From NCBI GenBank assembly GCA_902775475.1, contig CACYME010000008.1, positions 201,513-265,512 on the forward strand: a stretch of DNA of 64,000 nt. The letters run 5' to 3'. A program made the translations under genes and the position numbers. Shown piece after piece: positions 42,787-51,127 of this stretch; the first letter of the stretch is position 1, and each line of letters opens with the position of its first letter. The DNA is from an uncultured Prevotellaceae bacterium. GTDB lineage: Bacteria > Bacteroidota > Bacteroidia > Bacteroidales > Bacteroidaceae. The notes beneath the pieces are model-generated. The model did no database searches. It was not told the origin of the DNA and worked only from the letters and a program-made list of their open reading frames with translations.

Positions 42787-43251
42787 TCATCGCCAGAAGC
42801 GGTGGGTGATGTCGTCGAGCCGACCGTCGGGGAGCACGTGGTAGAGGCGCTGGTTGGTGGTGCGCTCCTTCAGCGGTCCGAGGTGGCGGAGGAAGGGTCC
42901 GATCTTGATGTAGTCGAAGTCGGTGACGGTGATGGCCGAGGGGATGCGGGCACGTCCGCTGTACCAGGCCACGTGGAACTGTGGGTGCTCCTCGCGTATG
43001 TACTGTGCCAGCAGGTTGATGCCCTTGGGGTCGCCGTCGCCTCCCATGAAGGCCAGACAGGTGATGTCGGTGCCATACTGCCCGATGAAGTCGTCGATGG
43101 CGGCGGCATCGAGTGGCAGCCCGATGTCTTCCCACAGGTAGCGGCTATGACAGCCCGGACAACGGCACGGACAGCCCGAGATGTTGATGGCCAGCGTCGT
43201 CTCGTCGGGTATCTCCTGAAAAACAATTCCTGTATTGACGTACTTGAGCAT
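42787..43251 (-). CDS. nrdG: Anaerobic ribonucleotide reductase activating protein
   Basis: 154 residues, normal NrdG length. A radical-SAM Cys motif is visible in NISGCPCRCPGCHSRYLW (C-x3-C-x2-C: GCPCRCPGC), followed by the SAM-binding FMGGDGDP stretch. It makes the glycyl radical of NrdD using S-adenosylmethionine and a 4Fe-4S cluster. It lies 15 nt after nrdD in the same transcript and ends in the terminator at 42745. Confidence 0.92.
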   Translation of the reverse strand: MLKYVNTGIVFQEIPDETTLAINISGCPCRCPGCHSRYLWEDIGLPLDAAAIDDFIGQYGTDITCLAFMGGDGDPKGINLLAQYIREEHPQFHVAWYSGRARIPSAITVTDFDYIKIGPFLRHLGPLKERTTNQRLYHVLPDGRLDDITHRFWR

Positions 43252-43266
43252 GGGGAAGAGTATCTC

Positions 43267-45360
43267 CTAAGCCGTGGCATAGAATCGGCGTGCGGCCTCC
43301 TCCTGGCGGGCCTGGGAGAAGTTGGAGACGCGCTTCAGATAGCCGATGATGCGGGTCATATAGTCGACGTTCTTCGAGTGGCAGTGGGGGCACTCCTTGA
43401 GGTAGCGCTTGTCGATGTAGCCGCAGTCGTTGCAGACGGTGTTGGGGATGTTGAACGTGAAGTAGTTGCAGCCCTCCTTGGCGGCCACCTTCAGCAGCTG
43501 CAGGTACTGCTCCTTCGAGAGGTGCTCCTCGAGGTTCATGTGGAGGGCGGAGCCTCCGGTGAGGTGCTCAATATAGGGTGCGCCGTGGAGCTTGAACTTG
43601 TCGATGACGGAGAGGGAGTCGTCTTCCACGATGTAGAAATAGGAGTTGTAGCAGTCGCGGGGCACGAAGTAGCCGTCCTCGCGGTCCCACTTGGCGTGCT
43701 TCACGCCGACGTTCTCGGCGGGAATCATCTCGCAGTTGAACATCACGTCCTTCGTGCGATACTGCTTGTTGTACTTCTCGACGAGGCCCAGGATGCCCTG
43801 AACGAAGTGCAGATACTGGTCGTTGGGGGTAATCTGCAGGCCCATGAACTCGGCAGCCTCCACCAGTCCGTTGATGCCGATGGTGAGGTACTGGCGCGAG
43901 ATGTTGATGTAGCCGGCGTCGAAGAGGGGGAGCATGCCGTGGGCCTGGAGGTCCTTGAGGTTCTCGTTGTAGGCCAGTTGCACCTTATGGCAGAGGTCGA
44001 TGACACCGCCAAGGTACTCCAGATAGTCCATCTTGTGGTTCACGGCGTACTGGATGCAGCGGTTCAGGTTGATGGTGAGCACGGACTTCGAGCCAGTGGA
44101 AACGCCACCGGCACCAAGGGTGTAGGAGAAGCCGTTGTCGGTAATCTCGTTGCGCAGACGGCAGCAGGAGCTGAGGGAGTCGGCGTTGTCGCTCATGTAG
44201 GTGAAGAAGGAGTGGCCCTCGGCATACATCTCGGCGGTGAAGTCGCCCCACTCCTTGTCCTTGCACTCGCCGTTCTCGTCGACGAGCAGGGCCATCGTCT
44301 CCACGGGGAAGGTGAGGAGGGTCTTCGTGCGCTCCTGGTTGAACCACTTCATGAAGCGCTTCTGCAGCCAGGAGAGGCCGTCCCAGTCGGGCTTGGTGCC
44401 GTCGGGGAAGTAGAACTCGCCGAAGATGGACTCGAAGTAGTAGCGGTCGTAGTAGGCCACGTTCCAGAACACGGCCTGGTAGTTGCGGGCACCGGTGGGC
44501 TGGTTGAGGGTGTAGACAATCTGCTCGAAGTAGTCGGTGATGACCTTGTCGAGGGTGCGCTTCTTCAGCGAGAGGTCGACCACCTCGTCGGTGCGCTTCC
44601 AGTAGTCGAGGCCGAACTCCTTGCCGATGAAGTAGTTCATGTACATCAGGAACTCGGGGGTGGCGCAGGCTCCGCTGAGCATCGAGCTGACCATGAACAC
44701 CATGTTGACGAATCCGCCGCAGTAGCTCTTCAGGTTGGTGGGGGCGGTGGAGTTGCCACCGATAGACTTCGTGCCGCCGATGAGCCAGGGGTACATGGTG
44801 ATGGAGGCGCAGTAGTTGGCCAGCGAGGTCTCGTCGTTCTTATAAATAAAATGGTGGGTCAGCTTGTCGATGTATTCGTCGGCCAGCTGCTTGCCGAACA
44901 TCTTCTTGATGCGGTCGGTGAGCAGACGGCGGTTCAGGCGGATGAAGTTCGATTTGGGCAGCTCGCCGATGAGGGTGGCTATGTTCTTGTGTTCCACGTT
45001 GGCGTTGGCGTCGTACTTCGAACCGGTGGCCGCATTCACACTCTCCATGTACTCTGAGAGGAACTGCATCTTCTCGAGGGTTTCACGGTCCTCGGTGTGC
45101 TGCTGGCGATAGAGGATGAACGACTTGGCCACCTTGAAATGGCCCTCGCGCATGAGCGCTTCCTCTACCTGGTTCTGGATGTCCTCGACCTTGATGTCAT
45201 CCTTCATCTCCAAGTGGCTGAGAATCTTAGAGATAGTTATCAGGTCGGTAGGCTCGTCCACACTCTCGAACGCCTTCACGATGGCGTTCATAATCTTGTC
45301 TAACGAAAAGCGGTCTTTCGATCCGTCGCGTTTGGTGATAGTGAAATTCTTAATTTCCAT
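43267..45360 (-). CDS. nrdD: Anaerobic ribonucleoside-triphosphate reductase
   Basis: 697 residues. The N-terminal ATP-cone (ITKRDGSKDRFSLDKIMNAI), central glycyl-radical enzyme body, C-terminal zinc ribbon (CNDCGY, CPHCHS) and glycyl-radical site RIIGYL (Gly 673) are all visible. It converts ribonucleotides to deoxynucleotides without oxygen, as fits a strict anaerobe; NrdG follows. Start at the ATG at 45360, leading directly into the ATP-cone. A -7 element (TAACTTTG, minus strand) at 45468-45475 would give a leader of about 100 nt. Confidence 0.95.
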   Translation of the reverse strand: MEIKNFTITKRDGSKDRFSLDKIMNAIVKAFESVDEPTDLITISKILSHLEMKDDIKVEDIQNQVEEALMREGHFKVAKSFILYRQQHTEDRETLEKMQFLSEYMESVNAATGSKYDANANVEHKNIATLIGELPKSNFIRLNRRLLTDRIKKMFGKQLADEYIDKLTHHFIYKNDETSLANYCASITMYPWLIGGTKSIGGNSTAPTNLKSYCGGFVNMVFMVSSMLSGACATPEFLMYMNYFIGKEFGLDYWKRTDEVVDLSLKKRTLDKVITDYFEQIVYTLNQPTGARNYQAVFWNVAYYDRYYFESIFGEFYFPDGTKPDWDGLSWLQKRFMKWFNQERTKTLLTFPVETMALLVDENGECKDKEWGDFTAEMYAEGHSFFTYMSDNADSLSSCCRLRNEITDNGFSYTLGAGGVSTGSKSVLTINLNRCIQYAVNHKMDYLEYLGGVIDLCHKVQLAYNENLKDLQAHGMLPLFDAGYINISRQYLTIGINGLVEAAEFMGLQITPNDQYLHFVQGILGLVEKYNKQYRTKDVMFNCEMIPAENVGVKHAKWDREDGYFVPRDCYNSYFYIVEDDSLSVIDKFKLHGAPYIEHLTGGSALHMNLEEHLSKEQYLQLLKVAAKEGCNYFTFNIPNTVCNDCGYIDKRYLKECPHCHSKNVDYMTRIIGYLKRVSNFSQARQEEAARRFYATA

Positions 45361-45709
45361 TGTCTATTTTAGATTGCTAAGATCCATTGTCACTTCTCCG
45401 TTTTGGAAAACTTTTTTGTTTTTTAGGTTTGAAGAGTTGTCCGATTTGGCAAACGGCTATTCGGCTGCAAAGTTACTAAATTATCCCAATATAGCCATCA
45501 TATAAATCTAAAAAAATGCTAAAGTTTTTCATTTGGTTCGTTTTTCTGCATTCTGTTCAAAAAGCACGCCACCGCTTTGAGCTTTGCACAAAATGGGCTG
45601 TTTGCGCACAAAACGGACGATTTTGTGCAATTTATTTTGTGGAACGGTGAAAAAGTAGTACCTTTGCACCCGCTTTACAAGACTTTAGTTTTACACATTA
45701 TTATATTAT
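45361..45709. other. Divergent control region between nrdD and etfB
   Basis: No gene is visible. It holds the nrdD -7 element (minus strand, TAACTTTG at 45468-45475), an inverted repeat TTGCACAAAAT (45584-45594) / ATTTTGTGCAA (45620-45630) with a similar TTGCGCACAAAAC between the arms, and the etfB promoter at 45636. Confidence 0.7.
45636..45666 (+). promoter_or_regulatory. Promoter of the etfB-etfA-acyl-CoA dehydrogenase operon
   Basis: -33 TTTG (45636-45639), 19 nt, -7 TACCTTTG (45659-45666), 44 nt before the etfB start codon. The TTGCACAAAAT inverted repeat ends 5 nt upstream and could be an operator. Confidence 0.8.
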
Positions 45710-46582
45710 ATGGCATTAAAAATTGTCGTGCTGGCCAAGCAAGTGCCAGACACCCGAAACGTGGGAAAGGACGCCATGACCGCAGAAGGCACGGTGAACC
45801 GCGCCGCCCTTCCCGCCATCTTCAACCCCGAAGATTTGAACGCCCTGGAGCAGGCTCTCCGCCTGAAGGAGCAGCATCCGGGCACTACAGTAGGAATCCT
45901 CACGATGGGTCCTCCACGTGCAGGCGAGATTATCCGTCAAGGGCTTTATCGCGGTGCTGACACCGGCTGGCTGCTTACCGACCGACTCTTCGCCGGTGCC
46001 GACACGCTGGCCACGAGCTATGCACTGGCCACGGCCATCAAGAAGATTGGCGATGTGGACATCGTCATCGGCGGTCGGCAGGCCATCGACGGCGACACCG
46101 CCCAGGTGGGTCCGCAGGTGGCTCAGAAGCTGGGCCTGAACCAGGTGACCTACGCCGAGGAGGTGCTCTCCGTGAAGGATGGCAAGGCCACCATCAAGCG
46201 CGTCATCGATGGTGGTGTGGAGATCGTGGAGGCTCCGCTACCCGTGGTCATCACGGTGAACGGAAGCGCTGCCCCCTGCCGTCCGCAGAACGCCAAGCTG
46301 GTGATGAAGTACAAACGCGCCACCTGCCCGATGGAGCGTCCTGCCGAGGGTACGGCCTACGACTATCTGTATGATGAGCGCCCCGAACTGACGCTGAACC
46401 AGTGGAGCGTGGCTGATGTTGACGGCGACGTCAACCAGTGCGGCCTGGCTGGTTCGCCCACGAAGGTGAAGGCCATCAAGAACATCGTGTTCCAGGCGAA
46501 GGAGTCGAAAACTTTGACGGCTTCCGATGCTGATATCGAGGGAATGATCAAAGAATTGTTGGAAGAGAAAATCATTGGCTAA
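45710..46582 (+). CDS. etfB: Electron transfer flavoprotein, beta subunit
   Basis: 290 residues. The family opening LKIVVLAKQVPDTRNV, then NPEDLNALEQALRLKEQ, VGILTMGPPRA and the ETF-beta signature region VIGGRQAIDGDTAQVGPQ are visible. With EtfA it carries FAD and moves electrons between an acyl-CoA dehydrogenase (encoded at 47856) and another carrier. In anaerobes such EtfBA pairs can also bifurcate electrons (possible, not shown). First gene after a consensus promoter. Confidence 0.93.
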   Translation: MALKIVVLAKQVPDTRNVGKDAMTAEGTVNRAALPAIFNPEDLNALEQALRLKEQHPGTTVGILTMGPPRAGEIIRQGLYRGADTGWLLTDRLFAGADTLATSYALATAIKKIGDVDIVIGGRQAIDGDTAQVGPQVAQKLGLNQVTYAEEVLSVKDGKATIKRVIDGGVEIVEAPLPVVITVNGSAAPCRPQNAKLVMKYKRATCPMERPAEGTAYDYLYDERPELTLNQWSVADVDGDVNQCGLAGSPTKVKAIKNIVFQAKESKTLTASDADIEGMIKELLEEKIIG

Positions 46583-46637
46583 CCGTCCCCCTATGCAGCA
46601 ACACTGTTGCAGCAAAGGAAACAAGAGAACAACGAAC

Positions 46638-47675
46638 ATGAACAACGTTTTTGTATATTGCGAAATAGAAGGCACCCTGGTACAGGAAGTATCCCAGGAG
46701 CTGCTGACCAAGGGCCGCAAGCTGGCCAATGAACTGGGTGTCGAGCTCCACGCCGTAGTGGCCGGCACCGGCATCAAGGGCAAGGTGGAAGAGCAGATTC
46801 TGCCCTACGGCGTCGACAAGCTGTTTGTCTTCGACGCTGAGGGGCTGTTCCCCTACACCTCCGCTCCCCATACAGACATCCTCGTCAACCTCTTCAAGGA
46901 GGAGCAACCGCAGATTTGCCTCATGGGCGCCACCGTCATCGGCCGCGACCTCGGCCCCCGCGTCAGTTCGTCGCTGACCAGCGGTCTCACCGCCGACTGC
47001 ACCGAATTAGAGATTGGCCCGTATGAGGACAAGAAGGAGGGTAAGACCTACGAGAACCTGCTCTACCAGATTCGTCCCGCCTTCGGTGGCAACATCGTGG
47101 CAACGATTGTGAACCCTGACCACCGTCCGCAGATGGCTACCGTGCGCAGCGGTGTGATGCAGAAGGCCGTCTACGAGGCCAACGGGGAGAACCCCGTTGC
47201 ACATGGGCAGGTGGTCTATCCTGAGGTTTCGAAGTATGTAAGCCCTGAGGCCTTCGTCGTAAAAGTGCTCACCCACGAGGTGCAGGCTGCCAAGCACAAC
47301 CTGAAGGGCGCGCCCATCGTCGTCGCCGGTGGCTACGGAATGGGCTGCAAGGAGAACTTCGACATGCTGTTCCAGCTGGCCAAGGTGCTGCATGGTGAGG
47401 TGGGTGGAAGCCGCGCTGCCGTCGATGCAGGCTGGCTCGACCACGACCGTCAGATTGGTCAGACGGGTGTCACCGTTCATCCAAAGGTCTACATTGCCTG
47501 CGGTATCTCTGGACAGATTCAGCACATCGCTGGTATGCAGGACTCGGGCATCATCATCAGCATCAACTCTGACCCCGATGCCCCCATCAACCGCATCGCT
47601 GACTACGTCATTAACGGCACCGTCGAGGAAGTCGTGCCCAAACTGATTAAGTACTACAAGCAGAACTCAAAGTAA
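46638..47675 (+). CDS. etfA: Electron transfer flavoprotein, alpha subunit
   Basis: 345 residues from the ATG at 46638; the in-frame ATG at 46575 overlaps etfB and adds a Cys/Gln-rich leader not expected in EtfA. N-terminal domain NNVFVYCEIEGTLVQEVSQE; C-terminal FAD-binding domain with AGGYGMGCKENFDML, GGSRAAVDAGWLDHDRQIGQTG, YIACGISGQIQH and NSDPDAPINRIADY, all hallmarks of EtfA. It binds FAD for electron transfer with EtfB. A 58-residue gene starts 1 nt after its stop. Confidence 0.94.
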   Translation: MNNVFVYCEIEGTLVQEVSQELLTKGRKLANELGVELHAVVAGTGIKGKVEEQILPYGVDKLFVFDAEGLFPYTSAPHTDILVNLFKEEQPQICLMGATVIGRDLGPRVSSSLTSGLTADCTELEIGPYEDKKEGKTYENLLYQIRPAFGGNIVATIVNPDHRPQMATVRSGVMQKAVYEANGENPVAHGQVVYPEVSKYVSPEAFVVKVLTHEVQAAKHNLKGAPIVVAGGYGMGCKENFDMLFQLAKVLHGEVGGSRAAVDAGWLDHDRQIGQTGVTVHPKVYIACGISGQIQHIAGMQDSGIIISINSDPDAPINRIADYVINGTVEEVVPKLIKYYKQNSK

Positions 47676-47676
47676 A

Positions 47677-47853
47677 ATGAAGAAACAAGTTCTATTCCTG
47701 CTATTGTACGCTATTCTCGTCATCGTGTCCATTTGGTTGTCGCTCGACCCGTATAAGGCAACATGGCGAAGAGTCCTCAATGAGGTTATTGCAATCTATT
47801 TCTCTATTGCTTTCTACAGAGTATGGATAAACTTGGGTAAAGAAAAAGTATAA
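47677..47853 (+). CDS. 58-residue membrane protein in the etf operon
   Basis: 58 residues with a hydrophobic helix at 5-22 (VLFLLLYAILVIVSIWLS) and a weaker one at 36-50 (VIAIYFSIAFYRVW), basic ends. Not recognised. It starts 1 nt after etfA and stops 2 nt before the acyl-CoA dehydrogenase, so it is surely transcribed with them. Perhaps it anchors the flavoprotein/dehydrogenase pair to the membrane (inference only). Its composition is more AT-rich than its neighbours. Confidence 0.7.
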   Translation: MKKQVLFLLLYAILVIVSIWLSLDPYKATWRRVLNEVIAIYFSIAFYRVWINLGKEKV

Positions 47854-47855
47854 TT

Positions 47856-49580
47856 ATGGCAAACTATTATAGCGATCATCCTGAGATCGGGTTCTACTTG
47901 AACCACCCCCTGATGGCTCGTATCGTCGAGCTGAAAGAAAAGGGTTTCGCTGACGCGAAAGAATATGACTATGCTCCCGTTGACCTGGGCGATGCCATCG
48001 AGAACTACAAGCAGATTCTCGACATCACGGGCGACGTGGCAGCCAACATCATCGCCCCGAACTCGGAGGACGTGGACCTGGAAGGGCCGCACTTAGAGAA
48101 CGGCCGCATGATTTACGCCTCGAAGACCTTCGAGAACCTCGACGCCACGCGCAAGGCTGGCCTCTGGGGCGTCTCCATGCCCCGCCGCTACGGCGGTCTG
48201 AACCTGCCCAACGCCGTGTTCTCCATGCTGAGCGAGGTCATCTCGGCTGCTGACGCTGGCTTCCAGAACATCTGGTCTTTGCAGTCGTGCATCGACACGC
48301 TCTATGAGTTCGGTTCGGAGGAGCAGCGCCAGAAGTACATCCCCCGCGTCTGCGCCGGCGAAGGCATGTCGATGGACCTCACCGAGCCTGATGCCGGCAG
48401 TGACTTGCAGCGCGTCATGCTCAAGGCCACCTACGACGAGAAGGAGCAGTGCTGGCGCCTGAACGGCGTGAAGCGCTTCATCACCAACGGCGACTCTGAC
48501 ATCCATCTGGTGCTGGCCCGCTCGGAGGAAGGCACGAAGGACGGCCGCGGCCTGTCGATGTTCATCTACGACAAGCGCAACGGCGGTGTGAACGTGCGCC
48601 ACATCGAGCATAAGCTCGGCATCCACGGCTCGCCCACCTGTGAGCTAACCTACAAGAACGCCAAGGCCGAGCTCTGCGGAAGCACCCGTTTGGGACTCAT
48701 CAAGTACGTGATGGCCCTGATGAACGGTGCCCGTCTGGGTATCGCCGCCCAGTCGGTGGGTCTCTCGCAGGAAGCCTACAACGAGGGCCTGGCCTACGCC
48801 AAGGAGCGTGCCCAGTTCGGCCAGAAGATTATCGACTTCCCCGCCGTCTTCGACATGCTGGCCCGCATGAAGGCCAAGCTCGATGCCGGTCGCTCGCTGC
48901 TCTATCAGACAGCCTGCTATGTCGATGTCTATAAGTGCTTGGAGGACATTGAGCGCGACCGCAAGCTGACGCCCGAAGAGAAGCAGGAACTGAAGAAGTA
49001 CCAGCGTCTGGCCGATGCCTTCACGCCGCTGGCCAAGGGTATGAACTCCGAGTATGCCAACCAGAACGCCTACGACGCCATCTCCATTCACGGCGGCAGC
49101 GGCTTCATCATGGAGTACAAGAGCCAGCGCCTCTATCGCGATGCCCGCATCTTCTCCATCTACGAGGGAACCACCCAACTGCAAGTCGTGGCTGCCATCC
49201 GCTACATCTCGAACGGCACCATGCTCCAGAACATCAAGGACCTCGCCGCCACCGTTTGTTGCGACTCCGTCGCAACATACGCCAGCCTCGCAGCCCTGAA
49301 GGCCCGCGTGGAGAAGCTCATCCCCGTCTACGAGGATGCCCTGAACTATGCCAAGGCCCTCGACAACCAGGATGCCTTCGACTTCCTGGCCCGCCGTCTC
49401 TACGACATGACCGCCGAGCTGGTGATGGCCCTGCTCATCATCCGCGACGCCAACGAGGCTCCCGAACTCTTCGAGAAGAGCGCCAACGTCTACGTACGCA
49501 TGGCCGAGGAAAATGTTCTTGGCAAGGCTGCCTACATCAAGGCCTTCCAGGTGGAAGACCTCGACAGCTTCCGCGCATAA
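47856..49580 (+). CDS. Acyl-CoA dehydrogenase, long form
   Basis: 574 residues. N-terminal helical, middle beta (EGMSMDLTEPDAGSDLQRV, the flavin/substrate signature; WRLNGVKRFITNGDSD) and C-terminal helical domains (YAKERAQFGQKIIDFPAV; IHGGSGFIMEYKSQRLYRDARIFSIYEGTTQLQ, i.e. the FAD-binding and base region YEGTTQLQ). An extra C-terminal domain of about 130 residues makes it longer than the ~380-residue standard forms, as in AidB/FadE-like or DUF-extended classes. It removes two hydrogens from an acyl-CoA (or reduces an enoyl-CoA in the other direction), passing electrons to EtfAB encoded just upstream. Confidence 0.92.
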   Translation: MANYYSDHPEIGFYLNHPLMARIVELKEKGFADAKEYDYAPVDLGDAIENYKQILDITGDVAANIIAPNSEDVDLEGPHLENGRMIYASKTFENLDATRKAGLWGVSMPRRYGGLNLPNAVFSMLSEVISAADAGFQNIWSLQSCIDTLYEFGSEEQRQKYIPRVCAGEGMSMDLTEPDAGSDLQRVMLKATYDEKEQCWRLNGVKRFITNGDSDIHLVLARSEEGTKDGRGLSMFIYDKRNGGVNVRHIEHKLGIHGSPTCELTYKNAKAELCGSTRLGLIKYVMALMNGARLGIAAQSVGLSQEAYNEGLAYAKERAQFGQKIIDFPAVFDMLARMKAKLDAGRSLLYQTACYVDVYKCLEDIERDRKLTPEEKQELKKYQRLADAFTPLAKGMNSEYANQNAYDAISIHGGSGFIMEYKSQRLYRDARIFSIYEGTTQLQVVAAIRYISNGTMLQNIKDLAATVCCDSVATYASLAALKARVEKLIPVYEDALNYAKALDNQDAFDFLARRLYDMTAELVMALLIIRDANEAPELFEKSANVYVRMAEENVLGKAAYIKAFQVEDLDSFRA

Positions 49581-49586
49581 CACAGA

Positions 49587-49664
49587 AAGTGAAGAGTGAA
49601 GAATTTGCTGCCGCCGTATCTCCAACAGATGGGATGGCGGCAGCAAATTCTTCACTCTTCACTT
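49587..49664. terminator. 29-bp perfect inverted repeat between convergent genes
   Basis: Arms at 49587-49615 and 49636-49664 are exact reverse complements, with a 20-nt loop, and a further partial copy follows to 49680. It ends both the acyl-CoA dehydrogenase transcript (+) and the dacB transcript (-). The left arm shares 23 identical bases with 12597-12619, so the arms belong to a dispersed repeat family. Confidence 0.85.
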
Positions 49665-49680
49665 TTCACTCTTCACTTAT

Positions 49681-50910
49681 TTATGGCTGGCAGAGTGCTA
49701 AACAGACGCGGTTCTGGAACTCACGCCCCTCTGCCGAGCGGCGCACCCCCTGATTGATGATGCTGAAGCAGAGCCGGTGGCCGTTGGGCGCCGTACAGTA
49801 GCCCGCGAGTGCCGAGATGCCCGACACGGTGCCCGTCTTAGCCCTCACGTTGCCCTGTGCGGCAGTGTCCACCAAGCGTTTCTCCAGCGTGCCGTCGACG
49901 CCGGCGATGGGCAGCGACGCCAGCAGATGGCTGTAGATGTCGGGCTGCTGCCAGGCATAGCGCAGCAACATCACCTGCGCCTCGGCCGTCAGGTAGTTAT
50001 AGAGCGACAGGCCACTACCATCAGCCAGACGGTAGTGGTCGGCGTCCAGCCCCACCTTCGCCAGCAGCTCATGCTCCACCTTCTGCGCATCCTTCGCCGT
50101 GGCGGGCCGTCGGCCCACGCGAGCGGCTATCTGGTAGTAAGTAGCCTCGGCGTAGAGGTTGTCACTCTCCTTCATCATCTGCTTCAGCACCTCGTCGATA
50201 GTGTGGCTGCGGGTGCACAGCGGCTGGGCATCCTTCGGACAGTTGTCGATGATGGCCGAGACGCTCCCCGTGCCGATGCCTGCCGAGCGCAACTCGCGCA
50301 ACAGCTGTCCGGCGAAGTCGGTCTTGCCCTCGTAGAGCAGCGGCGAGAGCGTCGGGTTCTTGTCATCCCAGCACCAGCCCTCGCCCCACTTGTCGCCATC
50401 CTTCATCGACGTATCGATGATCAGGCGGCAGCCCAGACTCTTCACCCCCTTCTTCTTCAGCGCCTGGGCGAAAGCCTGCATGTCCTTACGGTCGAACATG
50501 GGGTCCATGCCACCCACGCAGACGAGGTCGCCCTGCAGGCGTCCCTGGCTGATGGTGCCCTTATGATAGAGCGTCGTTGTATAGCGATAGTCCGGGCCCA
50601 GGCAGTCGAGGGCGGCGATGGCCGTGAGCACCTTCATGGTCGATGCCGGGCGTAGCAGCTGGTGCTCGCCACGGGCATAGAGCAGCGTGTCATCGGTCAG
50701 GTCCCACACCATCAGCCCCAGCTGCGACCGCTCCATCAGCGAGTCGTCCACCAGGGCATCCAGCCGCTCGGTCACCAGCTGCCGCAGCGGCACCATCAGC
50801 ACCGTGCTGTCGGCCTGAGGAGCCTCGTCCTGCACCGCCGTCTGAGCCGTCATCTGGGCAGGCCACAGCAGCGATGCCCAGAGCGTAAGTAGTATTATCT
50901 TTTTCATCAT
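49681..50910 (-). CDS. dacB: D-Ala-D-Ala carboxypeptidase/endopeptidase (PBP4 type, S13)
   Basis: 409 residues from the ATG at 50910. The longer frame up to 50991 would begin before the -7 element at 50928, and the chosen start gives a signal peptide (MKKIILLTLWASLLWPA). Motifs of family S13: SxxK in LRPASTMKVLTAIAAL, SxN in MMKESDNLYAEATYY, and KTG in RAKTGTVSGISALAGY. It trims or cuts peptidoglycan cross-links in the periplasm. A long insert between SxxK and SxN, typical for PBP4, is present. It ends at the shared inverted repeat. Confidence 0.92.
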   Translation of the reverse strand: MMKKIILLTLWASLLWPAQMTAQTAVQDEAPQADSTVLMVPLRQLVTERLDALVDDSLMERSQLGLMVWDLTDDTLLYARGEHQLLRPASTMKVLTAIAALDCLGPDYRYTTTLYHKGTISQGRLQGDLVCVGGMDPMFDRKDMQAFAQALKKKGVKSLGCRLIIDTSMKDGDKWGEGWCWDDKNPTLSPLLYEGKTDFAGQLLRELRSAGIGTGSVSAIIDNCPKDAQPLCTRSHTIDEVLKQMMKESDNLYAEATYYQIAARVGRRPATAKDAQKVEHELLAKVGLDADHYRLADGSGLSLYNYLTAEAQVMLLRYAWQQPDIYSHLLASLPIAGVDGTLEKRLVDTAAQGNVRAKTGTVSGISALAGYCTAPNGHRLCFSIINQGVRRSAEGREFQNRVCLALCQP

Positions 50911-50927
50911 TGTCAAGCCTAATGCTG

Positions 50928-50935
50928 CAAAGGTA
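50928..50935 (-). promoter_or_regulatory. -7 element for dacB
   Basis: TACCTTTG on the minus strand, 17 nt before the chosen start codon. No good TTTG is seen at the -33 place. Confidence 0.55.
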
Positions 50936-51060
50936 GCAAAAAAATCAATAAGCCACGCCTTTTCCCCCGTAAAAAATCGTCCCATCGTCATTTTATTGCT
51001 TTATCCCGAAAAAAAGGCGTTGACTTTTTCCACGCTCCGCATTTTTCCGCCCATTTATGA

Positions 51061-51089
51061 TTGATTATCAGTTTTTATTGCTACTTTTG
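51061..51089 (+). promoter_or_regulatory. Promoter of the helicase fusion gene
   Basis: TTG (51061-51063), 18 nt, TACTTTTG (51082-51089), 38 nt before the start codon. A copy of GGCGTTGACTTTTTC lies at 51016, the same core as the 21-bp repeats at 12113. Confidence 0.65.
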
Positions 51090-51127
51090 CACAGCAGAAG
51101 CAAAAGCCACAGTGCAGAGAGCAGAAG

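Noticed and set aside
42751-45057. 768-codon plus-strand frame opposite nrdG-nrdD
   Set aside because: Shadow frame of two certain genes.
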